A stretch of 64,000 nt of DNA. Source: Promicromonospora sukumoe. GTDB taxonomy: Bacteria > Actinomycetota > Actinomycetes > Actinomycetales > Cellulomonadaceae. The notes under the pieces are model-generated. The model saw only the letters and a program-made list of their open reading frames with translations. It made no database searches and was not told where the DNA came from. How positions within the stretch are numbered: the stretch's first letter is position 1; each line of letters opens with the position of its first letter. This document shows, piece by piece, positions 41,739-50,621 of this stretch. The position numbers and the translations under genes are program-made. The stretch is taken from contig NZ_JACGWV010000002.1 in assembly GCF_014137995.1 (NCBI RefSeq), forward strand, positions 124,001 through 188,000, in the 5' to 3' direction.

Positions 41739-43184
41739 TCAGATCGTTTGGGGGCGACTGAACACCCCGTCGGGGTCGAGCCGCTGCCGCACCCGGCGCA
41801 GCCGGGGGACGGCCTCCCCGTAGTAGGCGCGCTCCGCGTCGGGCAGGCGCGGGTCGGGCACGTTCTGGTAGGCCTCGCCGGAGGCGTACGGGCGCAGCGC
41901 ATCGTGCACAGAGACGAGCCAGTCGCCCGCAGCCCGTTCCGCCGCGGCCATCTCGGCGGGCCCACGCAGGGCCGACGGCGTCCAGTACGCCTCGTGCTGC
42001 ACCAGGAAGAGGCTGTCCCGGTGGACGAACGCGGTCGCGCCCGGCGCGACCCGGTTGGTCGCCCCACCCAGGGCGACGACGGCGACAACCGCCTCGATGC
42101 CCGGCCCGGCCGCCTCGACGGCCCGGGCAGCGGCCTCGACACCAGCGGGCGGCAGCGACCGCCGGAGGAACTGGCTGCGGACGTCGTAGTTGTGGGGATG
42201 CGCTTCCGGCGCGGCACCGGATTCGCCGTCCGGCGCGGCGTCCGGTTCGGCGGTGTCCCGTTCCGCGGCAGGCTCGCCCCCGAGCCGGCGCATCGCGTCC
42301 GCGTGCGGTTCCTCGCGCACGACGACGTCGAGCGCGCCGCCGGGGAGCCGGTCGACCAGGCCGTCGAGCTCGTCCCGGTCGCCCAGGCTGAACACGGTCA
42401 CGGAGACCGTGGGGCCGTCTGCGGCGCGCTGGAGGCGCAGGGCCGTCCAGACATGGTCGGGCAGCGACGGCGCCCACTGCTGCCAGGCCGTCAGCACCCG
42501 GCGGGCGTCCCGCCACGCCCAGGCCAGGTCCGCCGACGCCGTCGGCCCGGCCGGGTGCGTCCGGAGCTCCAGCCCGGTCACGACGCCGAACGTGCCGCCC
42601 CCGGCGCCCCGCAGCGCCCAGAACAGCTCCGGGTCGTCCTCGTCGTCGCAGACGATCTCCCGGCCGTCGGCGGTCACGAGGGTGGCGCGGACCAGGTTGT
42701 CGCAGGTCAGGCCGTACGCCCGCGACATCACGCCGTGGCCGCCGCCGAGCGTGAGCCCCGCGATGCCGACCGTGGGGCAGGTGCCCGCGGGGACGGTCGC
42801 GCCGTGCGCGGCGAGCCCGTCGTACACGGCGCCCAGCCGCGCGCCGGCCCCGACGGTCGCCGTCCGCCCGGCGACGTCGACCCCCGCAAGACGGCTGACG
42901 TCGACGATCAGGCGGCCGGTCCCGCCCGACCAGCCCGCGTACGAGTGCCCGCCGCTGCGGACCGCGACGGGAACACCCGACCGCAGGGCCAGGGCGAGAC
43001 ACTCGGCGACGTCGCCCGCGTGCTCCGGGTAGGCGACGGCCGCCGGCCGCAGGTGCTCGAACCGCCCGTTGAACAGCCGGCGTGCGGCGTCGTACCCCTC
43101 GTCCTCGGGGAGCACGACGGCGCCGTCGAGCGACTCCCGCAGGACCTGCCAGGTCCCCGGCTGCCGTGTCGAGCCCGTCCGCAT
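41739..43184 (-). CDS. FAD-linked oxidase, berberine bridge enzyme type
   Basis: A 481-aa flavoprotein. The FAD-binding PCMH domain has VRSGGHSYAGWS, where H80 is the usual covalent attachment point, and AGTCPTVGIAG, where C136 fits the second covalent link of bicovalent oxidases. The C-terminal BBE motif YYGEAVPRLRRVRQRLDPDG with VFSRPQTI completes the fold. An Asp/Glu/Ala-rich loop (about residues 300-330) is unusual. Substrates in the family are sugars or secondary metabolites. It follows no pathway cluster here. Confidence 0.92.
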   Translation of the reverse strand: MRTGSTRQPGTWQVLRESLDGAVVLPEDEGYDAARRLFNGRFEHLRPAAVAYPEHAGDVAECLALALRSGVPVAVRSGGHSYAGWSGGTGRLIVDVSRLAGVDVAGRTATVGAGARLGAVYDGLAAHGATVPAGTCPTVGIAGLTLGGGHGVMSRAYGLTCDNLVRATLVTADGREIVCDDEDDPELFWALRGAGGGTFGVVTGLELRTHPAGPTASADLAWAWRDARRVLTAWQQWAPSLPDHVWTALRLQRAADGPTVSVTVFSLGDRDELDGLVDRLPGGALDVVVREEPHADAMRRLGGEPAAERDTAEPDAAPDGESGAAPEAHPHNYDVRSQFLRRSLPPAGVEAAARAVEAAGPGIEAVVAVVALGGATNRVAPGATAFVHRDSLFLVQHEAYWTPSALRGPAEMAAAERAAGDWLVSVHDALRPYASGEAYQNVPDPRLPDAERAYYGEAVPRLRRVRQRLDPDGVFSRPQTI

Positions 43185-43275
43185 CGGCCACCTCCTCGGA
43201 GGACACCCTGCCCTGGAACGCCGCGCCGCGACAGGAAAAGGCCGCGACAGGACAATGTTGCGACCGGAAAAGCAA

Positions 43276-43307
43276 GAACGCGGGACACCCGTCGGTGTCC
43301 CGCGTTC
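43276..43307 (-). terminator. Terminator of tRNA-Ala copy 1
   Basis: GAACGCGGGACAC (43276-43288) and GTGTCCCGCGTTC (43295-43307) form a perfect 13-bp stem with a 6-nt loop. On the minus strand it is followed by CTTGCTTTTCC. It begins 8 nt past the tRNA 3' end. Confidence 0.85.
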
Positions 43308-43314
43308 TCGTGGG

Positions 43315-43387
43315 TGGAGCTGGGGGGACTCGAACCCCCGACCCCCTGCATGCCATGCAGGTGCGCTACCAGCTGCGCCACAGCCCC
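43315..43387 (-). tRNA. tRNA-Ala (anticodon GGC), copy 1
   Basis: On the minus strand the 73-nt sequence starts GGGGCTGTGGCGCAGCTGG and ends with acceptor CAGCTCC plus discriminator A. The anticodon loop ATGGCAT in a CCTGC/GCAGG stem gives GGC. The G3-U70 wobble pair that marks alanine tRNA is present, and GGTTCGAGTCC forms the T arm. CCA is not encoded. Identical to the copy at 44280-44352. Confidence 0.97.
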
Positions 43388-43470
43388 AAAGGCGTTCGCC
43401 CTGGTGGGGGCGAGCGCCGTCAGTCTAGACCGATCCGGCCCGCCTGACCAAAGCGAGGCCGGAGCGCGGT

Positions 43471-44097
43471 TCAGACCGCCGTCAGGAGACCCCCGGTGGC
43501 GGCTCGCGCCCGGTCGAGCCGGGCGCCGACGTCGGCCCAGTTCGCCAGCTTCCAGAACGCCGCGACGTAGTCCGCCTTGACGTTGAGGTAGTCCAGGTAG
43601 AACGCGTGCTCCCACATGTCGAGCATGAGCAGCGGGGTGACGCCCAGCGGCACGTTCGCCTGCTGGTCGAAGAGCTGGAACACCAGCAGCCGCCCGCCGA
43701 TGCTGTCCCAGCCGAGCACCGCCCAGCCCGAGCCCTGGATGCCGGTGGCCGCGGCGGCGAAGTGCGCCTGGAACGCCGCGAAGCTGCCGAACTGGTCGAT
43801 GATCGCCGCCGCGAGCTCCCCGTCCGGCTCCCCGCCGCCGTCGGGCGAGAGGTTGTTCCAGAACACGGTGTGGTTGGTGTGGCCGCCGAGGTTGAACGCG
43901 AGGTTCTTCTCGTGCAGGTTCACCGAGGCGAGGTCGCCGCTCTCCCGGGCCTGGGCCAGCGCGTCGAGCGCGGCGTTGGCGCCGGCCACGTACGCGGCGT
44001 GGTGCTTGTCGTGGTGCAGCTCCATGATGCGCCCGCTGATGTGCGGCTCGAGCGCCGCGTAGTCGTAGGGCAGGTCAGGCAGGGTGTAGACGGTCAT
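43471..44097 (-). CDS. Superoxide dismutase, Fe/Mn family
   Basis: Converts superoxide to oxygen and hydrogen peroxide. The 208-aa protein has all four metal ligands: H28 in [14 protein letters not shown]76 in [14 protein letters not shown]160 and H164 in [13 protein letters not shown]. No signal peptide. Mn or Fe preference is not decided here, although actinobacterial members of this type usually use Mn. The gene is a single transcription unit between two identical tRNA-Ala genes on the same strand. Confidence 0.96.
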   Translation of the reverse strand: MTVYTLPDLPYDYAALEPHISGRIMELHHDKHHAAYVAGANAALDALAQARESGDLASVNLHEKNLAFNLGGHTNHTVFWNNLSPDGGGEPDGELAAAIIDQFGSFAAFQAHFAAAATGIQGSGWAVLGWDSIGGRLLVFQLFDQQANVPLGVTPLLMLDMWEHAFYLDYLNVKADYVAAFWKLANWADVGARLDRARAATGGLLTAV

Positions 44098-44238
44098 GTC
44101 CGGGTCCTCTCGTCGGATGCTCCCGACGCTAGGACCTCAACCACGGTTCAGGTCAACGAACCGGGGGCCACCGTGACCCGCTTCACACCGGCCCGGCTGA
44201 CCGGCGTCGGCCCTTGGCCGGAACCCCGGAAACAGAAA

Positions 44239-44271
44239 ATCCGCGGCCCGCCCGATGGGCGGACCGCGGAT
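44239..44271 (-). terminator. Terminator of tRNA-Ala copy 2
   Basis: ATCCGCGGCCCGCCC (44239-44253) and GGGCGGACCGCGGAT (44257-44271) form a 15-bp stem with one wobble, 9 nt past the tRNA 3' end, followed on the minus strand by TTTTCTGTTTCC. Confidence 0.85.
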
Positions 44272-44279
44272 GATCTCGG

Positions 44280-44352
44280 TGGAGCTGGGGGGACTCGAAC
44301 CCCCGACCCCCTGCATGCCATGCAGGTGCGCTACCAGCTGCGCCACAGCCCC
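44280..44352 (-). tRNA. tRNA-Ala (anticodon GGC), copy 2
   Basis: Same 73-nt sequence as the copy at 43315-43387: GGC anticodon, G3-U70 pair, no encoded CCA. The terminators and upstream regions differ, so it is a gene duplication, not a larger segmental repeat. Confidence 0.97.
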
Positions 44353-44467
44353 GAAATGGTCTCCCCCAGCCGTGCTGGCCGGGCGAGCGTTGCTAGTCTA
44401 TGCAGACCGACGCCAGGGACCAAATCTAGACCGGCGTGCGCTCGGTCACTGCGTGATCACCGCGTGG

Positions 44468-45133
44468 TCACTGCCGCGCCTCGGGCCCGGACTGCCACGT
44501 GTCGAGCGGGTAACCGGCCCCGACGTTGTGCGCGACGAGCCGCCACGCGGGCGACGCGCCGGGCCCGGAGGCCCGCAGGTGCGACCAGTGCACGTTGTGC
44601 AGGCCGTGCAGCCCGCGCCAGACGGCGGGGTCCAGGCCGAGCAGCCGGGTGATGGCCTGCGTGATGGCCGAACCGTGCGACACGACCACGAGCGTCTCCC
44701 CCGAGGCCAGGGAGTCGGCATGCCGCAGCACGGCCTCCTCCATGCGCCGGGCGGTGACCGCCTTGGACTCGACGCCGTTCGCCTCCGGCTCGCCGCCGCT
44801 GCGCCAGACGGCGTGCTCCTCCGGCCAGCGCTCGGCGATCTCGGCGTCGGTCAGCCCCTCCCAGTCGCCGAACGACCGCTCGCGCAGTCCGGCGTCGGTC
44901 ACGACGTCCAGGTCGAGGTGCCGCGCGTACGCGACGGCCGTGTCCCGGGCCCGCTGCAGGTCGCTGGCCACCACGAAGGACGCCTTGTGCGACGCCGCCA
45001 GCGCCGTGGCGCCCTGCTCCGCCTGCCAGCGACCGACCTCGTCGAGCGGGATGTCGATCTGGCCCTGCAGCCGCAGCCCGGCGTTGTACGCCGTGCGCGC
45101 GTGGCGCAGCAGGACGATCGTTCCAGCGGTCAC
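44468..45133 (-). CDS. Histidine phosphatase family protein
   Basis: A 221-aa phosphoglycerate-mutase-like phosphatase: VLLRHARTAYN with the phospho-accepting H11 (Ala replaces the usual Gly), RERSFGDWEG, and VVSHGSAITQA with the second His. GTG start at 45133 overlaps the rsfS stop (GTGA). In actinobacteria this gene commonly follows nadD-rsfS; its substrate (possibly a phosphorylated sugar or glucosyl-3-phosphoglycerate-like compound) is not defined by sequence. Confidence 0.92.
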   Translation of the reverse strand: MTAGTIVLLRHARTAYNAGLRLQGQIDIPLDEVGRWQAEQGATALAASHKASFVVASDLQRARDTAVAYARHLDLDVVTDAGLRERSFGDWEGLTDAEIAERWPEEHAVWRSGGEPEANGVESKAVTARRMEEAVLRHADSLASGETLVVVSHGSAITQAITRLLGLDPAVWRGLHGLHNVHWSHLRASGPGASPAWRLVAHNVGAGYPLDTWQSGPEARQ

Positions 45134-45567
45134 AGGCGGGAGTCCCCGGCGAGGTGGATCGCGCCGTCGTCGGGGTCCTGGTACTCGGCGGCGTCGCCGC
45201 CGCCCTGCGCGTCCTCCGGCAGCGGGATGGCCGGGCAGTCCTTCCACAGGCGCTCGAGCGCGTAGTACGTGCGGTCCTCGGCGTGCTGCACGTGCACGAC
45301 GACGTCGCCGAAGTCGATGAGCACCCACCGGGCCTCGGTCTTGCCCTCGCGCCGGATCGGCTTGACGCCCTCCTTGAAGAGCGCCTCCTCGACGGAGTCC
45401 ACGATCGCGGAGACCTGACGCTCGCTGGCGCCCGACGCGATGAGGAACACGTCGGTCAGCACGAGCTGCTCGCTGACGTCGAGCGCGATGATCTCCTGCG
45501 CCTTGATGTCGCTCGCCGCTCGCGCCGCGATGATCGCGAGCTCGGTGGCCCGCTCGGTCGCCGTCAT
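45130..45567 (-). CDS. rsfS: Ribosomal silencing factor RsfS
   Basis: A 145-aa RsfS/DUF143 protein that binds ribosomal protein L14 and blocks subunit joining when nutrients are scarce. Motifs: DIKAQEIIALDVSEQLVLTD, FLIASGASERQVSAIVDSVE, and WVLIDFGDVVVHVQHAEDR with the YYALERLW end. Overlaps both neighbours by 4 nt. Confidence 0.95.
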   Translation of the reverse strand: MTATERATELAIIAARAASDIKAQEIIALDVSEQLVLTDVFLIASGASERQVSAIVDSVEEALFKEGVKPIRREGKTEARWVLIDFGDVVVHVQHAEDRTYYALERLWKDCPAIPLPEDAQGGGDAAEYQDPDDGAIHLAGDSRL

Positions 45568-46709
45568 ACCGCATTACCTCCGATGAGGCCGGGCAGACCG
45601 CCCGGCAGGGTGCCCAGCAGGGCAGCAGCCTGGTCGGTCGCGATCGAGCTGTCCCCCTCGAGCACGAGCTTCCAGATCAGGAGGCCGAGCACGAACGCCA
45701 CGACCACCAGGATGATGTAGTGCAGCCAGGTGTACTGCGGACCCTCGTCCTCTTCCTCGTCCCACTCCTCCTCCACCTCACGGCGGGAGGAACGGGACGG
45801 GGCCACCGGGCCGGCGGCGAACTGGCCGGGGGCACCGGGGTGCTGCTGGCCGGGCCCGCCGTTCTGACCGGGGCCGGGACCGCCCGGACCGGGCTGGCCG
45901 CCGGGGCGGCCGGGGAACGGGGAGCCGGGGGCCGTGGGCGCGCCGCCCGGGGGCGCCGACTGCGGCGATGCCGCAGCGCCGGCCTCCCAGGGGAGCGCGG
46001 GCGCGCCGCCCGAGACCGCGCCGCTCGGCGGGCCGCCGACGGGACGGCCCGGGGAACCCGGACGCTGCTGGCCGAGGCCGCCGGGCGCACCGGGTGCGCT
46101 CGGCGCACCGGGGCGACCGCCGAACGGCGACGGCGGCTGTTGGGTCGGGGCCGCGGGGGGAGCACCCCACTGCGTCGTCTGGCCGGGGTCGCCGGCGCCG
46201 CCAGGAGCCGGGGGTGCGCTCGGCGCGAACCGGCCCGACCGACCCTGCTGCGGGGCGGGCGGCACGGGCGCGCTCGACGGGCGCCCGCCGAACGGGCTGG
46301 GCGGTGCGCCCTGCTGGCCGGGACCACCCTGCTGGCCGGGCGCGCCGTGGCTGCCCGGGGCACCCTGGCCGCCGGGGCCGGACGGACCCGGACGGCCCTG
46401 GCCCCCACCGGGGCCGAAGGGCGACGGGGCGCCGCCGCCGGGCTGCTGCACGGGCGTGAGCCGGCCCGTCGCGTCCACGCCGCGCGAGCCGCCCGTCGCC
46501 TGCGGAGGGCGGGCGACCGGCGGGTTCGACGGGTTCGGCGACCAGCCGCCGTCGGGAGCCGGGGCAGGCGCGGGCGCGCCGCGGTGCGGCGGCTCCTGCT
46601 GCTGCCCGCCCTGCGGTGGGTAGGACCCACCGCCGGCGGCGGCCGCAGCGGCAGCCTCCCGCTCGCGGATCTCGCGGCGCGTCATGGGACGACCCTTGTT
46701 GTCACTCAT
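45564..46709 (-). CDS. Pro/Gly-rich tail-anchored membrane protein
   Basis: A 381-aa protein: short basic N-terminus ([18 protein letters not shown]), about 280 residues of low-complexity Pro/Gly/Gln ([13 protein letters not shown] type), then a charged stretch and one transmembrane helix ([20 protein letters not shown]) close to the C-terminus. It lies between nadD and rsfS, where actinobacteria often have a proline-rich membrane protein; role unknown. Its start overlaps the nadD stop by 8 nt and its stop overlaps the rsfS start. Confidence 0.85.
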   Translation of the reverse strand: MSDNKGRPMTRREIREREAAAAAAAGGGSYPPQGGQQQEPPHRGAPAPAPAPDGGWSPNPSNPPVARPPQATGGSRGVDATGRLTPVQQPGGGAPSPFGPGGGQGRPGPSGPGGQGAPGSHGAPGQQGGPGQQGAPPSPFGGRPSSAPVPPAPQQGRSGRFAPSAPPAPGGAGDPGQTTQWGAPPAAPTQQPPSPFGGRPGAPSAPGAPGGLGQQRPGSPGRPVGGPPSGAVSGGAPALPWEAGAAASPQSAPPGGAPTAPGSPFPGRPGGQPGPGGPGPGQNGGPGQQHPGAPGQFAAGPVAPSRSSRREVEEEWDEEEDEGPQYTWLHYIILVVVAFVLGLLIWKLVLEGDSSIATDQAAALLGTLPGGLPGLIGGNAV

Positions 46710-47316
46710 CGTGAAGACCTCGATACAGTCCGTGCTTGGCGATGTACTGGACCACGCCGTCAGGCACCAGATACCAGACCGGCAAACCCTCCTCGGCCCG
46801 ACGACGACAGTCGGTCGAGGAGATAGCTAGTGCAGGAACCTCGAGTGTCGTCACGCCGTCCCGAGGAAGCCCGTCAACGGTGAGCTTGTGCCCAGGCCGT
46901 GTGACAGCGACGAAGTGTGCCATGTCCCACAGCTTCTCGGCATCCTTCCACGAGAGAATCTGCTGGATGGCGTCCGCACCCGAGATGAAGAAGAGGTCCG
47001 CCTCGGGCCGCTGCGCCCGCAGGTCCCGGAGGGTGTCCACCGTGTAGGTGAGGCCGGCCCGGTCGATGTCGACCCGGCTGACCGTGAACCGCGGGTTGGA
47101 CGCCGTGGCGATCACCGTCATCAGATAGCGGTGCTCAGCCGGGGTGACCCGCTGCTTCTGCTTGAAGCCAGGACGGCCGGTGGGAACGAAGACGACCTCG
47201 TCCAGCTCCAGCTGCGCGACCGCCTCGCTGGCGGCGACGAGGTGACCGTGGTGGATGGGGTCGAACGTGCCGCCCATCACCCCGATGCGCGGCCTGGTCC
47301 CAGTGGGGGCGCTCAT
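46702..47316 (-). CDS. nadD: Nicotinate-nucleotide adenylyltransferase
   Basis: Makes deamido-NAD from nicotinate mononucleotide and ATP. The 204-aa protein has the nucleotidyltransferase motif [20 protein letters not shown] (residues 12-31), the [16 protein letters not shown] region, [20 protein letters not shown], and the second motif ISSTDCRRR. Start of a chain of overlapping genes running to the histidine phosphatase. Confidence 0.96.
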   Translation of the reverse strand: MSAPTGTRPRIGVMGGTFDPIHHGHLVAASEAVAQLELDEVVFVPTGRPGFKQKQRVTPAEHRYLMTVIATASNPRFTVSRVDIDRAGLTYTVDTLRDLRAQRPEADLFFISGADAIQQILSWKDAEKLWDMAHFVAVTRPGHKLTVDGLPRDGVTTLEVPALAISSTDCRRRAEEGLPVWYLVPDGVVQYIAKHGLYRGLHDE

Positions 47317-47362
47317 ACGGTGCGTGCGCTCATCTGGTCGTCAGGCTCCCCGTCTCGACGGC

Positions 47363-47515
47363 TCAGTGCCGGTTGCCGACGTTGCGGAACGCGTACGTCA
47401 CCAGCAGGGCGGCCACGAGCGCGCCGAAGGCGATCAGGCCCAGGGCGATCGGAGAGATCGGCTCGTTGACGTGCTCCGAGGCGGCCTCGGCAGCCAGGAC
47501 GGCGGTGTGCAGCAC
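47363..47515 (-). CDS. 50-aa single-helix membrane protein
   Basis: A GTG at 47515 with GGGAGG upstream opens a 50-codon frame MLHTAVLAAEAASEHVNEPI leading into one hydrophobic helix (ALGLIAFGALVAALLVTYAF) and ending RNVGNRH. High GC at third positions and the good ribosome site support it. Actinobacteria often encode a tiny membrane protein just upstream of nadD; the function is unknown. Confidence 0.75.
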   Translation of the reverse strand: MLHTAVLAAEAASEHVNEPISPIALGLIAFGALVAALLVTYAFRNVGNRH

Positions 47516-47641
47516 TGGTATTCCTCCCAGTCGAACGTGCTCAGGTGGGCTTTAGTCTCTCACGGACGAATTGCGGCCAGCACACCGCGGAACCCGGTCG
47601 CAAGGAGATCCTGCGGAGGTCTGCGGCACGCCAGCGCGCTC

Positions 47642-49069
47642 TCACGGCTTGATGTGGCCGTCGCCCGTGACCACCCACTTGGTGGTGGTCAGCTCGGTGA
47701 GCCCCATGGGACCGCGCGCATGCAGCTTTTGCGTGGAGATGCCGATCTCGGCACCCAGGCCGAGCTCGCCGCCGTCGGTGAACCGGGTCGAGGCGTTGAC
47801 CATCACCGCGGCGGAGTCCACCTCCGCGACGAACCGGTCAGCCGCGGCGATGTCCCGCGTCACGATCGCCTCGGTGTGCCCGGAGGACCAGGTGCGGATG
47901 TGCTCGATCGCCTCGTCCAGCGACGGGACCACCCGCACGCCGAGCTCCAGCGCGAGGTACTCCGTTGCCCAGTCCTCGTCCGTCGCGGGAAGGACGACGG
48001 CGCCGTCGGGGGCAAAGGACAGGGCTGCCGGGTCGCCGTGCAGCACCACGCCCGCCCCCGCGAGCGCCGTGAGCGCCGCCGGGAGGAAGGCCGGAGCGGC
48101 GTCCTCGTGCACGAGCAGCGTCTCCGCCGCGTTGCAGACGCCGACGCGCTGGGTCTTGGCGTTCATGACGATCGCGACCGCCATGTCGACGTCGGCCGAC
48201 GCGTCCACGTAGACGTGCACGTTGCCCACGCCGGTCTCGATGACGGGCACCAGGGACTCGCGGACGACGGTCTGGATGAGGTCGGCGCCGCCGCGCGGGA
48301 TGAGCACGTCCACCAGGCCGCGGGCCCGCATGAGCGCCACACCGCCGGCGCGGCCGTACGCGTCGATCGACTGGACCAGGTCGGCGGGCAGCCCGGAGGC
48401 CTCCAGCGCCGCCCGCATCACCGCGACGATCACCGCGTTCGACGACGCCGCGGCGCTGCCGCCGCGCAGGATCGCCGCGTTGCCGGACTTGAGCGCCAGG
48501 CCGGCGGCGTCGACCGTCACGTTGGGGCGGGCCTCGTAGATCATGCCGAGCACGCCCATCGGGACGCGGACCTGGCGCAGGCGCAGGCCGTTCGGCAGCG
48601 TCTGGCCGCGCACCACCTCGCCGACGGGGTCGGGCAAGGCGGCGACGTCGCGCAGCGCGGTCGCGATCTGGACGATCCGCTCGGGGGTCAGGGCGAGCCG
48701 GTCCAGCAGGCCGTCCGACATGCCGTTGGCCCGCCCGCGCTCCAGGTCCTGGGCGTTGGCCGCCACGATCTCGTCGGCGGCCGCCACCAGGGCGCCCGCG
48801 ACGGCGCCGAGCGCGGCGTCCTTGGTCATGCGGTTGGCCGTGGCCAGGGTGCGCGAGGCGACCTTGGCGCGGCGGGCGACGTCGCGCACCGCCTCGGTGA
48901 CGTCCTGGGTGCCCGGGGCGGCCGTGCCGGTGGCGCCCGTGGCGCCCGTGGCGCCGGCCGCTCCTGCGGCGCCCGTCGTGTCGGCCTCGCCGGCGCCCGA
49001 CGGCGGCGGGGTGCCGGCTCCCGCGGAATCTTCTCCGGCAGGGGTCGCCTCGTGGCTCACGATCGTCAT
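47642..49069 (-). CDS. proA: Gamma-glutamyl phosphate reductase
   Basis: Second enzyme of proline synthesis, reducing glutamyl-5-phosphate with NADPH. The 475-aa protein has the aldehyde-dehydrogenase fold: [42 protein letters not shown], and the catalytic Cys in [15 protein letters not shown]. An extra N-terminal tail of about 55 residues is low-complexity ([16 protein letters not shown]) and absent from typical members; the real start could be further in. ProB is encoded next upstream on the same strand after a palindromic repeat. Confidence 0.95.
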   Translation of the reverse strand: MTIVSHEATPAGEDSAGAGTPPPSGAGEADTTGAAGAAGATGATGATGTAAPGTQDVTEAVRDVARRAKVASRTLATANRMTKDAALGAVAGALVAAADEIVAANAQDLERGRANGMSDGLLDRLALTPERIVQIATALRDVAALPDPVGEVVRGQTLPNGLRLRQVRVPMGVLGMIYEARPNVTVDAAGLALKSGNAAILRGGSAAASSNAVIVAVMRAALEASGLPADLVQSIDAYGRAGGVALMRARGLVDVLIPRGGADLIQTVVRESLVPVIETGVGNVHVYVDASADVDMAVAIVMNAKTQRVGVCNAAETLLVHEDAAPAFLPAALTALAGAGVVLHGDPAALSFAPDGAVVLPATDEDWATEYLALELGVRVVPSLDEAIEHIRTWSSGHTEAIVTRDIAAADRFVAEVDSAAVMVNASTRFTDGGELGLGAEIGISTQKLHARGPMGLTELTTTKWVVTGDGHIKP

Positions 49070-49140
49070 GCGTCGAGAGTACGTCGGGGGCGGGCCGATG
49101 CCGAGGGCGATTCCGTGGTGCGGACGCGGCCGGTCACCCG

Positions 49141-49229
49141 GTGCAACGGACCGAACTCGGCGAGATCGGTCGGTTGCGCCGAGATCGGTCGGTCAACCGA
49201 CCGGTCTCGGTGCAACGGACCGAAGTCGG
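49141..49229. repeat. Palindromic repeat, GGACCGAASTC family, proA-proB spacer
   Basis: GTGCAACGGACCGAACTCGG (49141-49160) recurs at 49210-49229 with one change. Between them GAGATCGGTCGGT (49181-49193) pairs with ACCGACCGGTCTC (49196-49208). Shares words with the element at 11594-11654. Confidence 0.7.
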
Positions 49230-49253
49230 AAGCACGTCCGGGCAGGAGTCAGC

Positions 49254-50486
49254 TCAGCCCAGCGGGGCGTTCTCCAGCACCAGGTCGTCCCGGTGCACCA
49301 CCACACGGTCGTACCCCTCCCCCAGCTCCTCGCGCAGCGCGTACGTGGAGCGGCCGAGCAGCGCGGGCAGGTCGCTCGCGTCGAAGGCGACGAGCCCCCG
49401 GGCGACGACGGTGCCGTCGGGCGCGACGAGCTCGACCGGGTCCCCGGCGTCGAACTGGCCCTCGGCCTTGGTGATCCCGGCGGGCAGCAGCGACGCCCGG
49501 CCGCCGAGGACGGCCCGCGCGGCGCCGTCGTCCAGGTGGAGGCGGCCCTGCGTACGGGCGGCGTGCGCGATCCAGAGCCGGCGCGCCGAGGTGCGGCGGC
49601 CCGTCGCGGTGAAGAACGTGCCGACGTCGTGCCCGGCGAGCGCGGCGGCCGCGTTGGCGGTGAGCGTGAGGACGGCGGGCACGCCCGCGCCGGTCGCGAT
49701 CCGCACCGACTCCAGCTTGGTGACCATGCCGCCGGTGCCGACGGAGCTGCCGCGCGCGGTCACCTCGACGCCCGCGATCTCCGTGAGGTCGTCGACCAGG
49801 GGGATGCGGCGGGCGCCGGGGCGCGACGGCGGCGCGTCGTGCAGGCCGTCGACGTCGGTCAGGAGCAGCAGGGCGTCCGCGCGCACCAGGTGCGACACGA
49901 GCGCGGCGAGGCGGTCGTTGTCGCCGAACTTGAGCTCGTCGGTCGTGACGGCGTCGTTCTCGTTGATGACCGGCACGACGCCGAGCGCGAGCAGGCGCTC
50001 CAGCGCGCGCTGCGCGTTGCGGTAGCGGGCGCGGCGGACCGTGTCCTCGGCCGTCAGCAGGATCTGCCCGATCTGGATGCCGAACGCGGCGAACTCCTCC
50101 TGGTACCGGCCCGCGAGCTGGCCCTGCCCCACGGACGCCGCGGCCTGCATCGTGGCCAGGTCCCGTGGGCGGCTGCCCAGCCCGAGCGGCCCGATGCCCG
50201 CCGACACCGCGCCCGACGTGACCAGCACGACCTGGGCGCCTGCGGCCTGCCGGGCCGCCAACACCTCGACGACCCCGCGCAGCGCACCCACGTCGAGGTG
50301 CCCGTCCGGGCCGGTCAGCGACGACGAGCCGATCTTGACCACAACGCGCCGGGCGGCGGCGATCACGGCCCGGGCGGTCGGGACGGCCGGCTGGTCCGAA
50401 CCGCCCGGCCGGCCGTGCCCGCCGTGCTGGTCCTGCCCGTCCGAGGCGCCGTCCTGGGGGTTCACCGAGGGGTCGAGGGAGTTCAC
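49254..50486 (-). CDS. proB: Glutamate 5-kinase
   Basis: First enzyme of proline synthesis. The amino-acid kinase domain has VVVKIGSSSLTG, LVTSGAVSAGIGPLG, NENDAVTTDELKFGDNDRLA and GTGGMVTKLESVRIATGAGV; a C-terminal PUA domain (SLLPAGITKAEGQFDAGDPV onward) is present. I take the GTG at 50486, which has GGAGG 8 nt upstream and gives 410 aa; an ATG at 50528 adds 14 residues but lacks a site. Proline feedback inhibition is usual for the family. Confidence 0.95.
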   Translation of the reverse strand: MNSLDPSVNPQDGASDGQDQHGGHGRPGGSDQPAVPTARAVIAAARRVVVKIGSSSLTGPDGHLDVGALRGVVEVLAARQAAGAQVVLVTSGAVSAGIGPLGLGSRPRDLATMQAAASVGQGQLAGRYQEEFAAFGIQIGQILLTAEDTVRRARYRNAQRALERLLALGVVPVINENDAVTTDELKFGDNDRLAALVSHLVRADALLLLTDVDGLHDAPPSRPGARRIPLVDDLTEIAGVEVTARGSSVGTGGMVTKLESVRIATGAGVPAVLTLTANAAAALAGHDVGTFFTATGRRTSARRLWIAHAARTQGRLHLDDGAARAVLGGRASLLPAGITKAEGQFDAGDPVELVAPDGTVVARGLVAFDASDLPALLGRSTYALREELGEGYDRVVVHRDDLVLENAPLG

Positions 50487-50548
50487 ACCCTCATCCTCCC
50501 CGGAGGCCCGCCGGGAACGCTCGCTCATTCCACGAGCCGGTCACACCA

Positions 50549-50601
50549 CAGACGTGTCAGACGTACAGGTCCCCGGAGGGACCTGTACGTCGACACGTCT
50601 G
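50549..50601 (-). repeat. Hairpin repeat, GTGTCAGACSTACAGGTC family (copy 2)
   Basis: Arms 50549-50573 and 50578-50601 match over 24 bp with one bulged A and a 4-nt loop. It lies between the obg stop and the proB start and could end the ribosomal-protein/obg transcript. The arm matches the hairpin at 14578-14627. Confidence 0.8.
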
Positions 50602-50621
50602 CTGGCCGCTGCGCCTTCGGC

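Noticed and set aside
44137..44346. A 69-codon frame running through tRNA-Ala copy 2
   Set aside because: Translation of the tRNA gene and its terminator; a similar false frame crosses copy 1.
44430..44480. Repeats of GGTCACTGC / GTGATCAC after tRNA copy 2 as an operator
   Set aside because: Lies at the 3' end of the histidine phosphatase gene, short and imperfect; more likely part of a weak terminator.
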